Shown here piece by piece: positions 27,401 through 35,900 of a stretch of 64,000 bases of DNA (position 1 is its first letter; each line of letters begins with the position of its first letter). Under the pieces are notes generated by a model. The model made no database searches, was not told the origin of the DNA, and worked only from the letters and a program-made list of their open reading frames with translations. The translations under genes and the position numbers were made by a program. This DNA is from an uncultured Prevotellaceae bacterium (GTDB lineage Bacteria > Bacteroidota > Bacteroidia > Bacteroidales > Muribaculaceae). The DNA is taken from contig CALGGO010000015.1 in NCBI GenBank assembly GCA_937916085.1, positions 20,040 through 84,039 of the forward strand, given 5' to 3'.

Positions 27401-27617
27401 CTTGGTTGGCGACGTTGCCGGCGTGGTTGCCGTCCCAGCAGTAGGTGTTGTTGCTGGCGTCACCGTCGTAGAAACGCGTAGTCATGGCAAAGTAGATGGT
27501 CTCGTCGCGGAAGTCGGTGCGCCCGCCCACAAAAGTGGTCTCGGCCCAGCTCGCGACAGCACAGCTGGCAATAATTGCCAAACTCAAAAATCTTTTAGTT
27601 AAGTTGTAAATTTTCAT
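24423..27617 (-). CDS. Secreted GH13 alpha-amylase with starch-binding modules and dockerin pair
   Basis: 1064 residues, signal peptide 1-25. The GH13 barrel spans about 35-640. Conserved region I is DIVINH (151-156); the nucleophile is D283 in GFRIDT, the acid/base is E323 in FAEV, and the transition-state Asp is D461 in VESHD. A C-terminal beta domain follows (about 560-650). Then comes a CBM26-like module (about 715-790, with LWVWNSGTNF and SWPGQ), a chitobiase-C-like strand pair (ATIVYTTDGTAP), a second CBM26-like module (about 900-980), and a dockerin-like pair (GDVNLDGEVTAADITQIYNV and ADVTGDGEVTAADITLIYNI). It hydrolyses alpha-1,4-glucan outside the cell. All catalytic residues are intact. 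Confidence 0.95.
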   Translation of the reverse strand: MKIYNLTKRFLSLAIIASCAVASWAETTFVGGRTDFRDETIYFAMTTRFYDGDASNNTYCWDGNHAGNVANQDPEWRGDFKGLIDKLDYIKALGFTAIWITPVVQNASGYDYHGYHALDMSKVDRRLESEDVKFQDLIDAAHARGMKVILDIVINHTGNFGEENLCKLFNRDYSVPQSDMSQCMVPWTISQGGKLQDNYSNLGGSAQYSDRLTKMKNTDGINHDNHNLWHHYGNFNWDEPNRWWAQIAGDCVDLNTENPETYNYLINCYGEFIKMGVDGFRIDTGGHISRLSFNAAFVPAFKALGEQYKNKRLNECPFFMFAEVCARFSDVTYRGQPSLSPYFYTWQSDQSLLSQWNSDPGYWSGVAVYESTDPATLDNQQLCLAEHNANLSESAQPRSNNALLDGNNYHSPDYSQASGLNVIDFTVHWNFQSASRVWGVLDKDNLYNDATFNVNYVESHDYGPDSFDRFNGGTDQWAENLSLMFTMRGIPCLFQGGEIEFRKGVRIDEGTNITLKNSGRAYYGGYLKGDVTTTDFGEYSSASGNVAATLSHPLVKHLQRLNKIRAAVPALRKGQYSKSGCSSSGGYAFKRRYTSGDIDSYALIALNAGATFSNVLNGTYTDVITGNTITVTSGTLTTPSFSGKGNMRIYVLNGPGKIGDDGPFLYATNKVTPTLLAYDGTEEEGDPNTEYVSGGGSSGGNIDIDNLEVYTPTVSDDELSVFYESSPSNTFITLWVWNSGTNFTGGSWPGQNAKLMGKTEDGTRLIFKWTYDGEFPASNMPTGIIFSQSGNNQTADLTFVNHGYYIDGVYDRTITEQEPIDPSVATLSVDKESGEYIDQVTVTVTSSFTNATIVYTTDGTAPTASSPRATGSLTLTFNNTTTLRAGVLHNGEVKNTITRTYKIRSSQAQKLHAFFIAPASWTSTIYCWAWNAQLGNKNYTGGSWPGQACNLVGSHLYNGLDIWEWDGGFVGDDIPTGIIFSNHGSPQTSDLAFVNGAYYNESGIMTFPVGDVNLDGEVTAADITQIYNVLLGADTTYGFNADVTGDGEVTAADITLIYNILLGN

Positions 27618-27750
27618 GTTATTATATGTTTCGCAAACAAAGTTATATATTTGTGAGATATATAACTTTACAACAGCCGTTTTGGTGAAAGAATTATCAG
27701 TGCAAACGTTTGCAGTCTTGCAGTCGAAAATCAGGTTACAGGCTACTTAT

Positions 27751-27787
27751 AAAAAATCAAGGACGTATTGTCATAGCACGCCCTTGA
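27751..27787 (-). terminator. Terminator after the 27.8 kb secreted gene
   Basis: Minus-strand stem TCAAGGGCGT / ACGTCCTTGA followed by TTTTTT (27756-27751). It ends the transcript of the gene at 27811-28995. Confidence 0.85.
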
Positions 27788-27810
27788 GTAGTAGATTATG
27801 GATTTGGGGA

Positions 27811-28995
27811 TTAGTTGCTTCCCAGTAGAACATTATAAACTGTGGTCACATCGGCAGAGGTGATTTCGTTGTCACCGTTCTGGTCGCCATTAACCACACC
27901 TGTGTAGTCATTGTTGAGCATCACATTGTAGAGCAGAGTCACATCGGTAGCGGTAACTTCGCCGTCGCCGTTAACGTCGCCGGGAACTGGAGCACTGCCA
28001 CTAGCTTCAATTTCTACATAGATGTCTTTGGTGATGTCCTCAAACGCCAGGTTCTCGGCAACTACCTCGCCATTAAGGCTCAGCGTGTAGGTCTTGGTAT
28101 AGTCCACGTTCTCAAAGGCGAACTCCTCGCCAGCAGCAACCTGCTTTGTAAGAGTCTCCTCGCCGCCACTAAGCACTAGCTCGCCACCAGTACCAGTCAC
28201 TTTGCCTTTAATGTCATTGGTGAAATAAGACAAAGTGAAGGCTGGTAACTTGTTTGGCTCAAAGGTCATGCCCATGTCTATGCCCATGCTTTCAATCAAA
28301 TCAAAATACTCGCAATCATAGTAGAAGCAAATGTTATTCATGCCACTAACAGTGGGGATATGATAGGTTGTTGCGACTTCTTCAACAGCATTTGTGGTGT
28401 TGTAACTAAAGAAAACAGCATTAGGAGCATAAATGTCAAGACCTACCTTGAAGATGTTGCCTGTGTAATTGAAAGGCTTTGTGATATCAAAGTCAGAGTG
28501 AATAACCTGAGCCTCTTCTCCTTCGTTTGCCGACAAACCACACACTGTCATGGGACCATAGAGTTCATCTTCAGAATAGCTTGCCTTAGTGCTGTTATAT
28601 CCACCTTCGGTGTAAGAGTCAGTATCTGGATCTACATCATTTCTAATATATGCAGCAAGAAATAGGCTATCGGCACTCTCTTTGCCATTATAAGTGACTT
28701 TCTCTCCGCCACAAGCAATTGAAGTGACCTTTGCGCCAATGGGTACATTATCCATATCTTCAGGATGAATCATACATTCAACAAAGTAATAATCTAATTT
28801 TTTAGTATAAGTCATTCCTTGGAAATTGATTGTCAATTCAGAATACACATTCATCGGGTTGCTGCCCTCCGAACTTTTCGACATCGAGAACTCTTTAGCA
28901 GAGTTTGTGGTCTGGGTCACATTGGTTGTGAAGTCCCCTGCTGTTGCTAATAGCGCAACAGCAGCTACAATAAGCAATGTAAAAATTTTCTTCAT
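27811..28995 (-). CDS. Secreted protein of unknown function with dockerin-like pair
   Basis: 394 residues, signal peptide about 1-20. The N-terminal 200 residues contain conserved-looking text (YFVECMIHPEDMDNVPIG, then KVTSIACGGEKVTYNG) but I cannot place them in a family. A carboxypeptidase-like or BACON-like beta segment at about 260-330 (GKVTGTGGELVLSGGEE, LSLNGEVVAENLAFED) follows. The end is a dockerin-like pair (GDVNGDGEVTATDVTLLYNV and GDQNGDNEITSADVTTVYNV). It lies between the amylase and a metallophosphoesterase on the same strand, each with its own regulatory gap. Confidence 0.65.
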   Translation of the reverse strand: MKKIFTLLIVAAVALLATAGDFTTNVTQTTNSAKEFSMSKSSEGSNPMNVYSELTINFQGMTYTKKLDYYFVECMIHPEDMDNVPIGAKVTSIACGGEKVTYNGKESADSLFLAAYIRNDVDPDTDSYTEGGYNSTKASYSEDELYGPMTVCGLSANEGEEAQVIHSDFDITKPFNYTGNIFKVGLDIYAPNAVFFSYNTTNAVEEVATTYHIPTVSGMNNICFYYDCEYFDLIESMGIDMGMTFEPNKLPAFTLSYFTNDIKGKVTGTGGELVLSGGEETLTKQVAAGEEFAFENVDYTKTYTLSLNGEVVAENLAFEDITKDIYVEIEASGSAPVPGDVNGDGEVTATDVTLLYNVMLNNDYTGVVNGDQNGDNEITSADVTTVYNVLLGSN

Positions 28996-29045
28996 AATAA
29001 TATTTTGATATTAATGATTATTTGTGTATTTAGCCAAATTCGCTG

Positions 29046-30308
29046 TTAGAAGTTGAACAGGATGCTTTCTCGCAGGGTGCCGTCGTCTTTTTTCTTTGAG
29101 CCTAGGCGCACGATTTTGTGCTCATGTGTGGTGAAATTGATGTTGCTGGCGTTGATGGTGTAGCTGTCCTCTCCAGTGTTAGTCTTCACCAGGTCGTTCC
29201 AAGTATTGCCTTTGCCACGCCCACCGTAAGCAATGATACTCATGAGTTGGTTAGGGAACTCACTCAAATACTCTACGATATCAAAATGCAAATGACCACC
29301 ATAATAGGCTATAAAGTTGTTGTGAGGTCCAGTGAAATGAGTTGTCACATTGATCATTTGAGACACCTTCTTAACTTTATGACCGCTCTTAAATTCGGCA
29401 TCTGTCAAGTTGTTGCCAGTCATGTAGGCTTCTATAATACTTGGAATCAATATGGCATCTCCATCACCTACATAATTATAAGTGTCCCACCAACCGTAGG
29501 CATTAATTGAGACAAACTCATTGACATAATTAGGGTCTCTAGTGTTTTGCTTTGAATTGCCAAAACCATTGTGAGTCATTATTACGATACCATCCTTGTC
29601 ACCGCTGTTCTCAAGCACATCAATCAGCCAATCAATCTGTTGCTGCGAGAATACCACGCTATTCATTACAACAGGTTTGCCCATGTTGTCAAAGTCATAT
29701 AGGTCAAGCCCTATAACGCGGATGGTGCACCCGTTTTGGGTCACATCGACGTAGAAAAAATTAGCCACATCATCGCCAAAGTTCACTTCGCCGTTAGGAT
29801 AGAGGCGGTTCAACACCTGCTCACGAAAGCCTTGCTGTCCATAAGAATAAGTTACATTCTCCTCATTCCAAGAGTCGTGATTTCCTGGTATGATAAAAAC
29901 AGGTTTCTCGCTTGCCTCCACCTCCTGCATCATAGTCTCGGTGGGAAGGAAGTCGCCAGTGAGTATCATGAAGCTATAGGTGGGGTCGCTATTAAGAATC
30001 TCAAGAGCCGGCAAGAGTGTGACATCCACGCTGTGAGTGTCGCTGATGTGCAGGAAGCTCATGCGGCGGTCGTTTTCTCCGTCACGCCCTAGCAAGTAGT
30101 CGTAGATGCAAGTGATGTCCCTCGCAGTAACTTCCCCGTCACCATTCACATCGCAATTGTCGGCAAACTGGTCATTGTCGTCAAGTAAATAGCTGTAAAT
30201 TGCGGAAATGTCACCGCTATTGACAAAGTTGTCGCGGTTCACATCTAGCTGAACCTGTGCGGTAGCCATCAATGGCAACAGCAATGCAGCAAGCATCCAA
30301 TTTTTCAT
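29046..30308 (-). CDS. Secreted metallophosphoesterase with N-terminal dockerin-like pair
   Basis: 420 residues, signal peptide 1-17. Uniquely in this window, the dockerin-like pair is at the N-terminus (about 20-75: DVNRDNFVNSGDISAIYSYL and DVNGDGEVTARDITCIYDYL). The calcineurin-like domain follows: FLHISDTHS (metal motif DxH), LTGDFLPTE (the usual GD), IPGNHDSW (GNHD), VIMTHNGFG and YYGGHLHFD (GHxH, here GHLH). All expected metal ligands are present, so an active extracellular phosphoesterase or phosphodiesterase is likely; the substrate is unknown. Confidence 0.88.
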   Translation of the reverse strand: MKNWMLAALLLPLMATAQVQLDVNRDNFVNSGDISAIYSYLLDDNDQFADNCDVNGDGEVTARDITCIYDYLLGRDGENDRRMSFLHISDTHSVDVTLLPALEILNSDPTYSFMILTGDFLPTETMMQEVEASEKPVFIIPGNHDSWNEENVTYSYGQQGFREQVLNRLYPNGEVNFGDDVANFFYVDVTQNGCTIRVIGLDLYDFDNMGKPVVMNSVVFSQQQIDWLIDVLENSGDKDGIVIMTHNGFGNSKQNTRDPNYVNEFVSINAYGWWDTYNYVGDGDAILIPSIIEAYMTGNNLTDAEFKSGHKVKKVSQMINVTTHFTGPHNNFIAYYGGHLHFDIVEYLSEFPNQLMSIIAYGGRGKGNTWNDLVKTNTGEDSYTINASNINFTTHEHKIVRLGSKKKDDGTLRESILFNF

Positions 30309-30343
30309 AGTAAATTATACTCAAGTTGATGAAAAATAATATA

Positions 30344-30379
30344 AAGGTGGTTGTCCTTTAGATTGAGAACAACCACCTT
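30344..30379 (-). terminator. Terminator after the 30.4 kb secreted gene
   Basis: Perfect 11-base stem AAGGTGGTTGT / ACAACCACCTT with a T-rich run (TATATTATTTTT) on the minus strand. Confidence 0.85.
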
Positions 30380-30391
30380 AATAATAACAGT

Positions 30392-32884
30392 TTACTTAAC
30401 AATAACTTTCTTGTTGCCAACGATGTAAACGCCCCTGCCAAGTCCACTGGTGGCTTCGCTGGCATTAACACCACGCTTGAGCAACACGCCCTGCATGTTA
30501 TAGACGTTCACCACGTCGTTTGCCGGCTCTGCATCAACCAAGCCTATGGCAGTAGGAGCATCGGGCATGCGCAAAGCATATCCAATGTAATTCTGGAAGT
30601 CGTAGTTGTAGTCCTTGGGGGCTATGCCACTGACATTGGTGTGCCATGCTTCCTTAATGTTGATTGCGCAGCGCACATTGTAACGCTTGCCATTTTGCAA
30701 AGTGTTGCTTGTGGCTCCCCAAGTATAGTCAAGAGTCAAGCTTTGGCCCTGAACGCCGTTATCGGGAGAATAGGCGCGCAAAGTGCCTTCGCTCTCATTC
30801 CACCAGCCCATAACATCAATCACTTGATTAACCTTTGGAGCGAAAGTGTCGTTCAGGTAGTACTGGTCAATGGTGTAGTCAACTGTTGCATCGCCCTCGG
30901 TGGGAGCAACGGTAGCAGTGAGTACTGGATTAAGTTCTATATCGCTCAAAGTGGCTTTAAGGCTATTGCCTTTTATCACTTGCTTGTTGATGATTTGTGC
31001 AAACACCTCATCGTTGGCTGCAACCTTAATCCAGTTGCCATTGCCGTCGGTGAGGAAGGCGTAGTTGGCTACGTCGGCATAGTCAACTACAGCGAGGTCA
31101 TCGCTCACGGTATATTCTACTCCATTCTCGCCACTAGCAAGAATGTCGGCGAGTGGAGTGCCCTGCTCCTCTATCTCAAACAAGGCACATGGAACAGTTG
31201 AATAAGCCTCATTACCGCTTACTGTGCCACTAGTAACCTTGGTCCAGAAACCTACCTCGCCAGCGTCGTTCACATCTAATTTGTACATATCACCCATATT
31301 GGTGCTATTATATGTTACCTTAAAATAGCCGATACCGCCCTCGGTACATCCATCATATTGGTCACCACTATTGGCAGATCCATTGAAACAGTGGAGGCGA
31401 TGACCATACTTGCCATAAAGCACGGTGTTAGCTTTGGTATATTCTAAATCATAGGGCAACAATATGTTGTCGGTGGGCTCTTGTGAAGTGCTTTCGAGAA
31501 CTACCGCCAAGTCGCCGGGAATTATTTCGCCATTCTCAAAAGGCGTCAAAACAGCTTTGCCGTCGGCAATCTCATTAATCTCATAAGCAGTTACCTTGTC
31601 GGGATTCTTTATCTTATAAGAGAAGGATGTGCGCAATGTGGTATAGTATTTCCCGGTTCTTGAATCTAATAAGTCAGGATAAAACGCGAAATACTGGTTT
31701 GTTCCGTCAATACTCTGTTTCTCCCATTTGTATCCACTAGAAGTGCCTGCGGTTTGCGTTACACCGATAGCTCCATTGTCATTAGTGATATAGATGTTTC
31801 CCAGATTATACGTCATTCCATCGTAATTCACGCTAGGATTCATTGTAAGTCTGGAATAAGAATCATAATTGATATCCTGTGCGTCAATTTTAAGTTTTAT
31901 TCCAGAAACACCTACAAGAGTAGAACCTCCATGATGGCATGAAAAACCATCTGTAATATATCCCACATCGGTTCCTTGAGCGTAGAAATTTTTATTTGTG
32001 GCGTCATGCCAAATTACCTGCCCAGGGTCATAAACGTTATCACTCAATGAGAGATCTTCCGACAAAAAACCGCTCGCTGTTGTCAACGCCTCTTTTTTGC
32101 AGGTGTCGGCATTGTACCCATTCTGACCAGCGAGACCGCTGTAACCATGAGCAGCCTGTAAAACTGTCGTATAACTGAACTTGTCCTGTGCAATAGACAT
32201 GTATTTGTCGGTTTCAGATTGGCTCTGCATCCTCACGAAGGATTGCTGGGTACCGACATATCGAAATACTGCTTCATAAGTTGTTTTGGTAGAAGTGGCT
32301 GTGACCTCATAATTGCTCTGCTGTGTTGACAATATGGTTGCAGTACCTTTTATTCTCCATCCCAAGAACGTTGCTCCTGTTTTTGGCGTGGCAGTTAATT
32401 TCACTGTTTGGCCAGCACTATTGATGGCGGGGTTGATTGACACGGCACACAAGTCATCATTGGCCGAGAACACCGAGACATAAGTGTCAACGAAGTGGGC
32501 GGTGAATATGTTTGCTGTTGGTTTGGTAATATCTGTGCTTGGCGCAATTAAAGTGTAATTGCTTCCATGAGTTACAGTATTACCTATGGAATCGGTCCAC
32601 TTCTCTAACGCATATCCCTCGTTAGGTTTTGCATACAAATATATTTTCGTGGATTGACTTGCTGACTCTGCTGAATTTAATTTTGATGAAACCGCTCCAT
32701 TCTTGATGATCTCTTGGGCGAACCAAGGTCCATGCTCTGAGTAGGTAGTAGCATACACAAGTCCACGTCCCGTTGCATTTGTCTTTGCTGAAAGTTTATA
32801 GTAATAACTTGTACCAGTAGCTTCAACAACTAACGACACAGATAACAACAAAAATAAAGTTAAATATAATTTAGCTAATTTCAT
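30392..32884 (-). CDS. Large secreted protein with InlB-like repeats and T9SS-like tail
   Basis: 830 residues, signal peptide 1-22. Two InlB B-repeat-like modules occur at about 25-125 (YAKPNEGYALEKWTDSIGN) and 130-215 (KLTATPKTGATFLGWRIKG). A long central region of about 400 residues is of no family I recognise; it contains phrases of surface beta proteins (NVYDPGQVIWHDATNKNFYA). The end (VVNVYNMQGVLLKRGV, GRGVYIVGNKKVIVK) is a more canonical form of the type IX secretion C-terminal domain than the tails elsewhere in the window. Probably an adhesin-like surface protein. Confidence 0.7.
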   Translation of the reverse strand: MKLAKLYLTLFLLLSVSLVVEATGTSYYYKLSAKTNATGRGLVYATTYSEHGPWFAQEIIKNGAVSSKLNSAESASQSTKIYLYAKPNEGYALEKWTDSIGNTVTHGSNYTLIAPSTDITKPTANIFTAHFVDTYVSVFSANDDLCAVSINPAINSAGQTVKLTATPKTGATFLGWRIKGTATILSTQQSNYEVTATSTKTTYEAVFRYVGTQQSFVRMQSQSETDKYMSIAQDKFSYTTVLQAAHGYSGLAGQNGYNADTCKKEALTTASGFLSEDLSLSDNVYDPGQVIWHDATNKNFYAQGTDVGYITDGFSCHHGGSTLVGVSGIKLKIDAQDINYDSYSRLTMNPSVNYDGMTYNLGNIYITNDNGAIGVTQTAGTSSGYKWEKQSIDGTNQYFAFYPDLLDSRTGKYYTTLRTSFSYKIKNPDKVTAYEINEIADGKAVLTPFENGEIIPGDLAVVLESTSQEPTDNILLPYDLEYTKANTVLYGKYGHRLHCFNGSANSGDQYDGCTEGGIGYFKVTYNSTNMGDMYKLDVNDAGEVGFWTKVTSGTVSGNEAYSTVPCALFEIEEQGTPLADILASGENGVEYTVSDDLAVVDYADVANYAFLTDGNGNWIKVAANDEVFAQIINKQVIKGNSLKATLSDIELNPVLTATVAPTEGDATVDYTIDQYYLNDTFAPKVNQVIDVMGWWNESEGTLRAYSPDNGVQGQSLTLDYTWGATSNTLQNGKRYNVRCAINIKEAWHTNVSGIAPKDYNYDFQNYIGYALRMPDAPTAIGLVDAEPANDVVNVYNMQGVLLKRGVNASEATSGLGRGVYIVGNKKVIVK

Positions 32885-32904
32885 AACTATGTGATAATTA
32901 ATGT

Positions 32905-32940
32905 AATGTGCATCTTGGGAGGTGTCCCAAGATGCACATT
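32905..32940 (-). terminator. Terminator after the giant repeat protein
   Basis: Perfect 16-base stem (32905-32920 with 32925-32940) and a 4-base loop, 14 bases after the stop of the 1537-residue gene. It is long and stable, but the T run on the minus strand is weak. Confidence 0.75.
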
Positions 32941-32954
32941 ATGAGATTAGTAGT

Positions 32955-35900
32955 TTACTTAATTACCTTACTTGCTGACGAAGAACCATCGGAGTAAGTA
33001 GTAACGATAATGTTCACTCCCTCGAATGGAGTGTCGCTCTCAACACCAAGAGTGTTGTAGTAGCGAACCGACTTCACAGCCTTGCCAGTAGTCACATTGT
33101 CGATAGCGGTAGTGGTTTCATCCTCAAACTGGAACACATATCCAGGAGCGTCGCCATCTTTACCACTAGCATATCCTGTGCCATAGTCGAAATCAGTAAG
33201 TCTCGAATCGGCATCTTTGTCATAACCCAACAGGTAGGCGGTGTTGCCATCAAGCTTTGAGATATCGGCTTTCCAGAAGCCAAGACCCTTCATGTCAAGA
33301 CCACCATTGGTGTTGTCGTTCTTACCAAGCTCAAGATAATTGTTGGCATCTACGCTTTCGATTTCATCGCCAAAGAATGAGCCAACAAGCAGGTTTCCGT
33401 CGGTTGGGGTAGAAATCACCTTTGGTGATGGCGCATTCTGAGTTCCGCCATTAATCTTGTTCTCAATCATGCTCAAGATTTGCTGCTTAACTTCATCAAG
33501 CTCTCCGCTCTCTACTGCTGGGTGAGTTGGCACGTTTACAGGGCGAATCTCTAACTCGCCTTCGGCTTGCGATTTAATCACCACTGGAGTGGCAGCAGGA
33601 ATTTCATTTCCACTTACTGGATTCAGTGTGGCAAGATATACAACTGCTTGTGTGCCGTCACTCTTTGTGACATTCTTCTTCTCGGTAGCAGTAACTGTGT
33701 AAGCTTTGGCGTAAGAGTTCTCAATCTTGGCATCAAAGTCGAAATAGGCAGTAGTGTAATAGAACACATTGCCAGTAGGTTTGCCTGCACTGGTGTAATC
33801 CTCTTGATTAAGATCGGCGCTAACTACAAATGGAATGTAGGTGTCGGCATCGTAGTTGGGGTCTTGCTCGTTGAATGGCTCAAGAATCCACTTGCCGGCA
33901 TCCACGTTGGCAAGACTCTCACGGCTCGCATAGCCGAAGGTGCCGTCAGCATCCTGACGCAGGCAGTAAGTGGTGCCGTGTTTGAAGTCAGGATTGTTCA
34001 GTGCATTAAGGATGAACTGACCTGCCTGAGCAACAGTGGGACCGTAGCCGCCATCGATAAAGTAAGATTGCACGTAAGGCTTAGCATTCTCTTTGAGTTT
34101 ATCCCACATCTCATCGGGATTATCGAGATATTGAGCTGTGCGCCAAGCAATGTTGTAGAGCTTAGCCATAGCACCTGTAGAGCTTGCTTCCAGTTCTTGC
34201 AGTTTAGCAACGAGGTCATCTTTGTCCTTGCCCATCAGCTCCAGGGCATCGAGTGCCAGGTCGCAGTACTCGGCAAGGTCAGGAATATTGACTTCGAGCA
34301 TATAAGCATCCTTGCCGTCGGTGGTGATGGTGGGTTCTACATAGAGGTTGAGGTCAACGCTCTCAAGGAGAGTCTCAACCATTGGTTCTACCAAACCTGC
34401 ATACTGGCTGTAGTTCGGGTTCTCCTCAAGTTTCTGGGTGGCGATTTTTGATGCTGCATCGGCCACAACGATGAGAACGTCGTTAATCATGGTCATGTAA
34501 TCACCCACGTCAACGCCTTGCGAGCGCAGTATCTCAAGAGGCAAGGTCTTAGTGTCCTTAGTCTCGCCAGCGCCCACATAGATTACAGAGCCGGCAGCTG
34601 TCTTGGCACCATTGGCATCCAAGTTAGGAGTGGCGGCAAACTTGCCAGTGACGTTCACATACTTGCCGTCGGCACCCTTAATGCGGTAGTAGCCGCTGAA
34701 TGGCTCAGCCTTGATGGCATCGGCGAAGCCCCACCAGTAATGTGTGTCGGTAAGAGTAACCTCTCCCTCGGTAAAGTCACCGAAGCCGAAGGTGTTGTCG
34801 CCGTCGGCACGCAGGTAGTAGGTGTGTCCCTCATAGAGGCGGTTGATGTTGGCACGAACCATAGCAGCGAGTGTGCTGTTGGTGTTATGTGTATCAAGAT
34901 AGTTGAGAACTTGCTCAACTGCCCAGTCACGCATTGTGCCGTTGTAGTTGGGATATTTCTTCTCCCACTCATCAACGATGTATTGTGGAACGGTAGGCAG
35001 AATCACGTAAGCATAGTAAGCGTCGGTCTCGCCAGGAACGAGTTTCACGCGCATGTAGGCATTCTCGTTCACGAAATTGGTCATCTCTTCGATGGCTCTA
35101 TCAACGTTCTCTGGCAGGGAAACGTCGTCAAGCAGTTTGTGTATAAGAGCCGCACCAAGATCAATGGCATGAGCTATATAATTCTGAACGTCGTGACCGT
35201 CACCCACGAGGTTGGTGACCTTCATTGAGCCGTCCTCGAGCATGCCGTCGATAGTTACGGCGATTGGAGTAGCATTGGCCTCATCAACATCGGGCTTAGC
35301 GTAGTAACGGTCATAAACCTTAACATAAAGGTCATTGCCCACGTTGTGGATCTTGTAGAAGTCGCTCTCCACTGGCTGGTCTTCCTCTTCAATGTCGATG
35401 CCCCATTGGATGGTCTTGTCGTCGGCACTGAAGTTTGCGGCGTCAACATAACCGAAGGTGTGGTTGGCGTCCTCGCTCAAGTAGTAGGTGTGTCCCTGCT
35501 CGATATTATTGATATTGTTTGTGATAAGCTGAGCGAGGGTGCTGTTGGTGCCATGAGTTCTAAGATAGCTCATCACGTATTCTACACCATAGTCCCATGC
35601 AGCCTCCTTAGTTTCTTGCAAAATTACACCATGGCGATACATCTCATGATATACCTCGTAAGGAATCTCAGGAATAGTGGCGATGGCATATACATAGTTG
35701 GTGCCAACAACAGGCTTCACGCGCATGAAAGCGGCGGCGCGAATGAAGTCCTCCATATATTGTTGAGCATAAGCGATGTCCTCGGGGTCAGACATGTTCT
35801 TAAGCACGTCGGCGATAGCAATCTTGCCGAGCTTGATGGCCTTGTCAACATAGCTCTGGATGTCGCACATGCTGCCGTCTTTAGCAACTGCACTCATATT

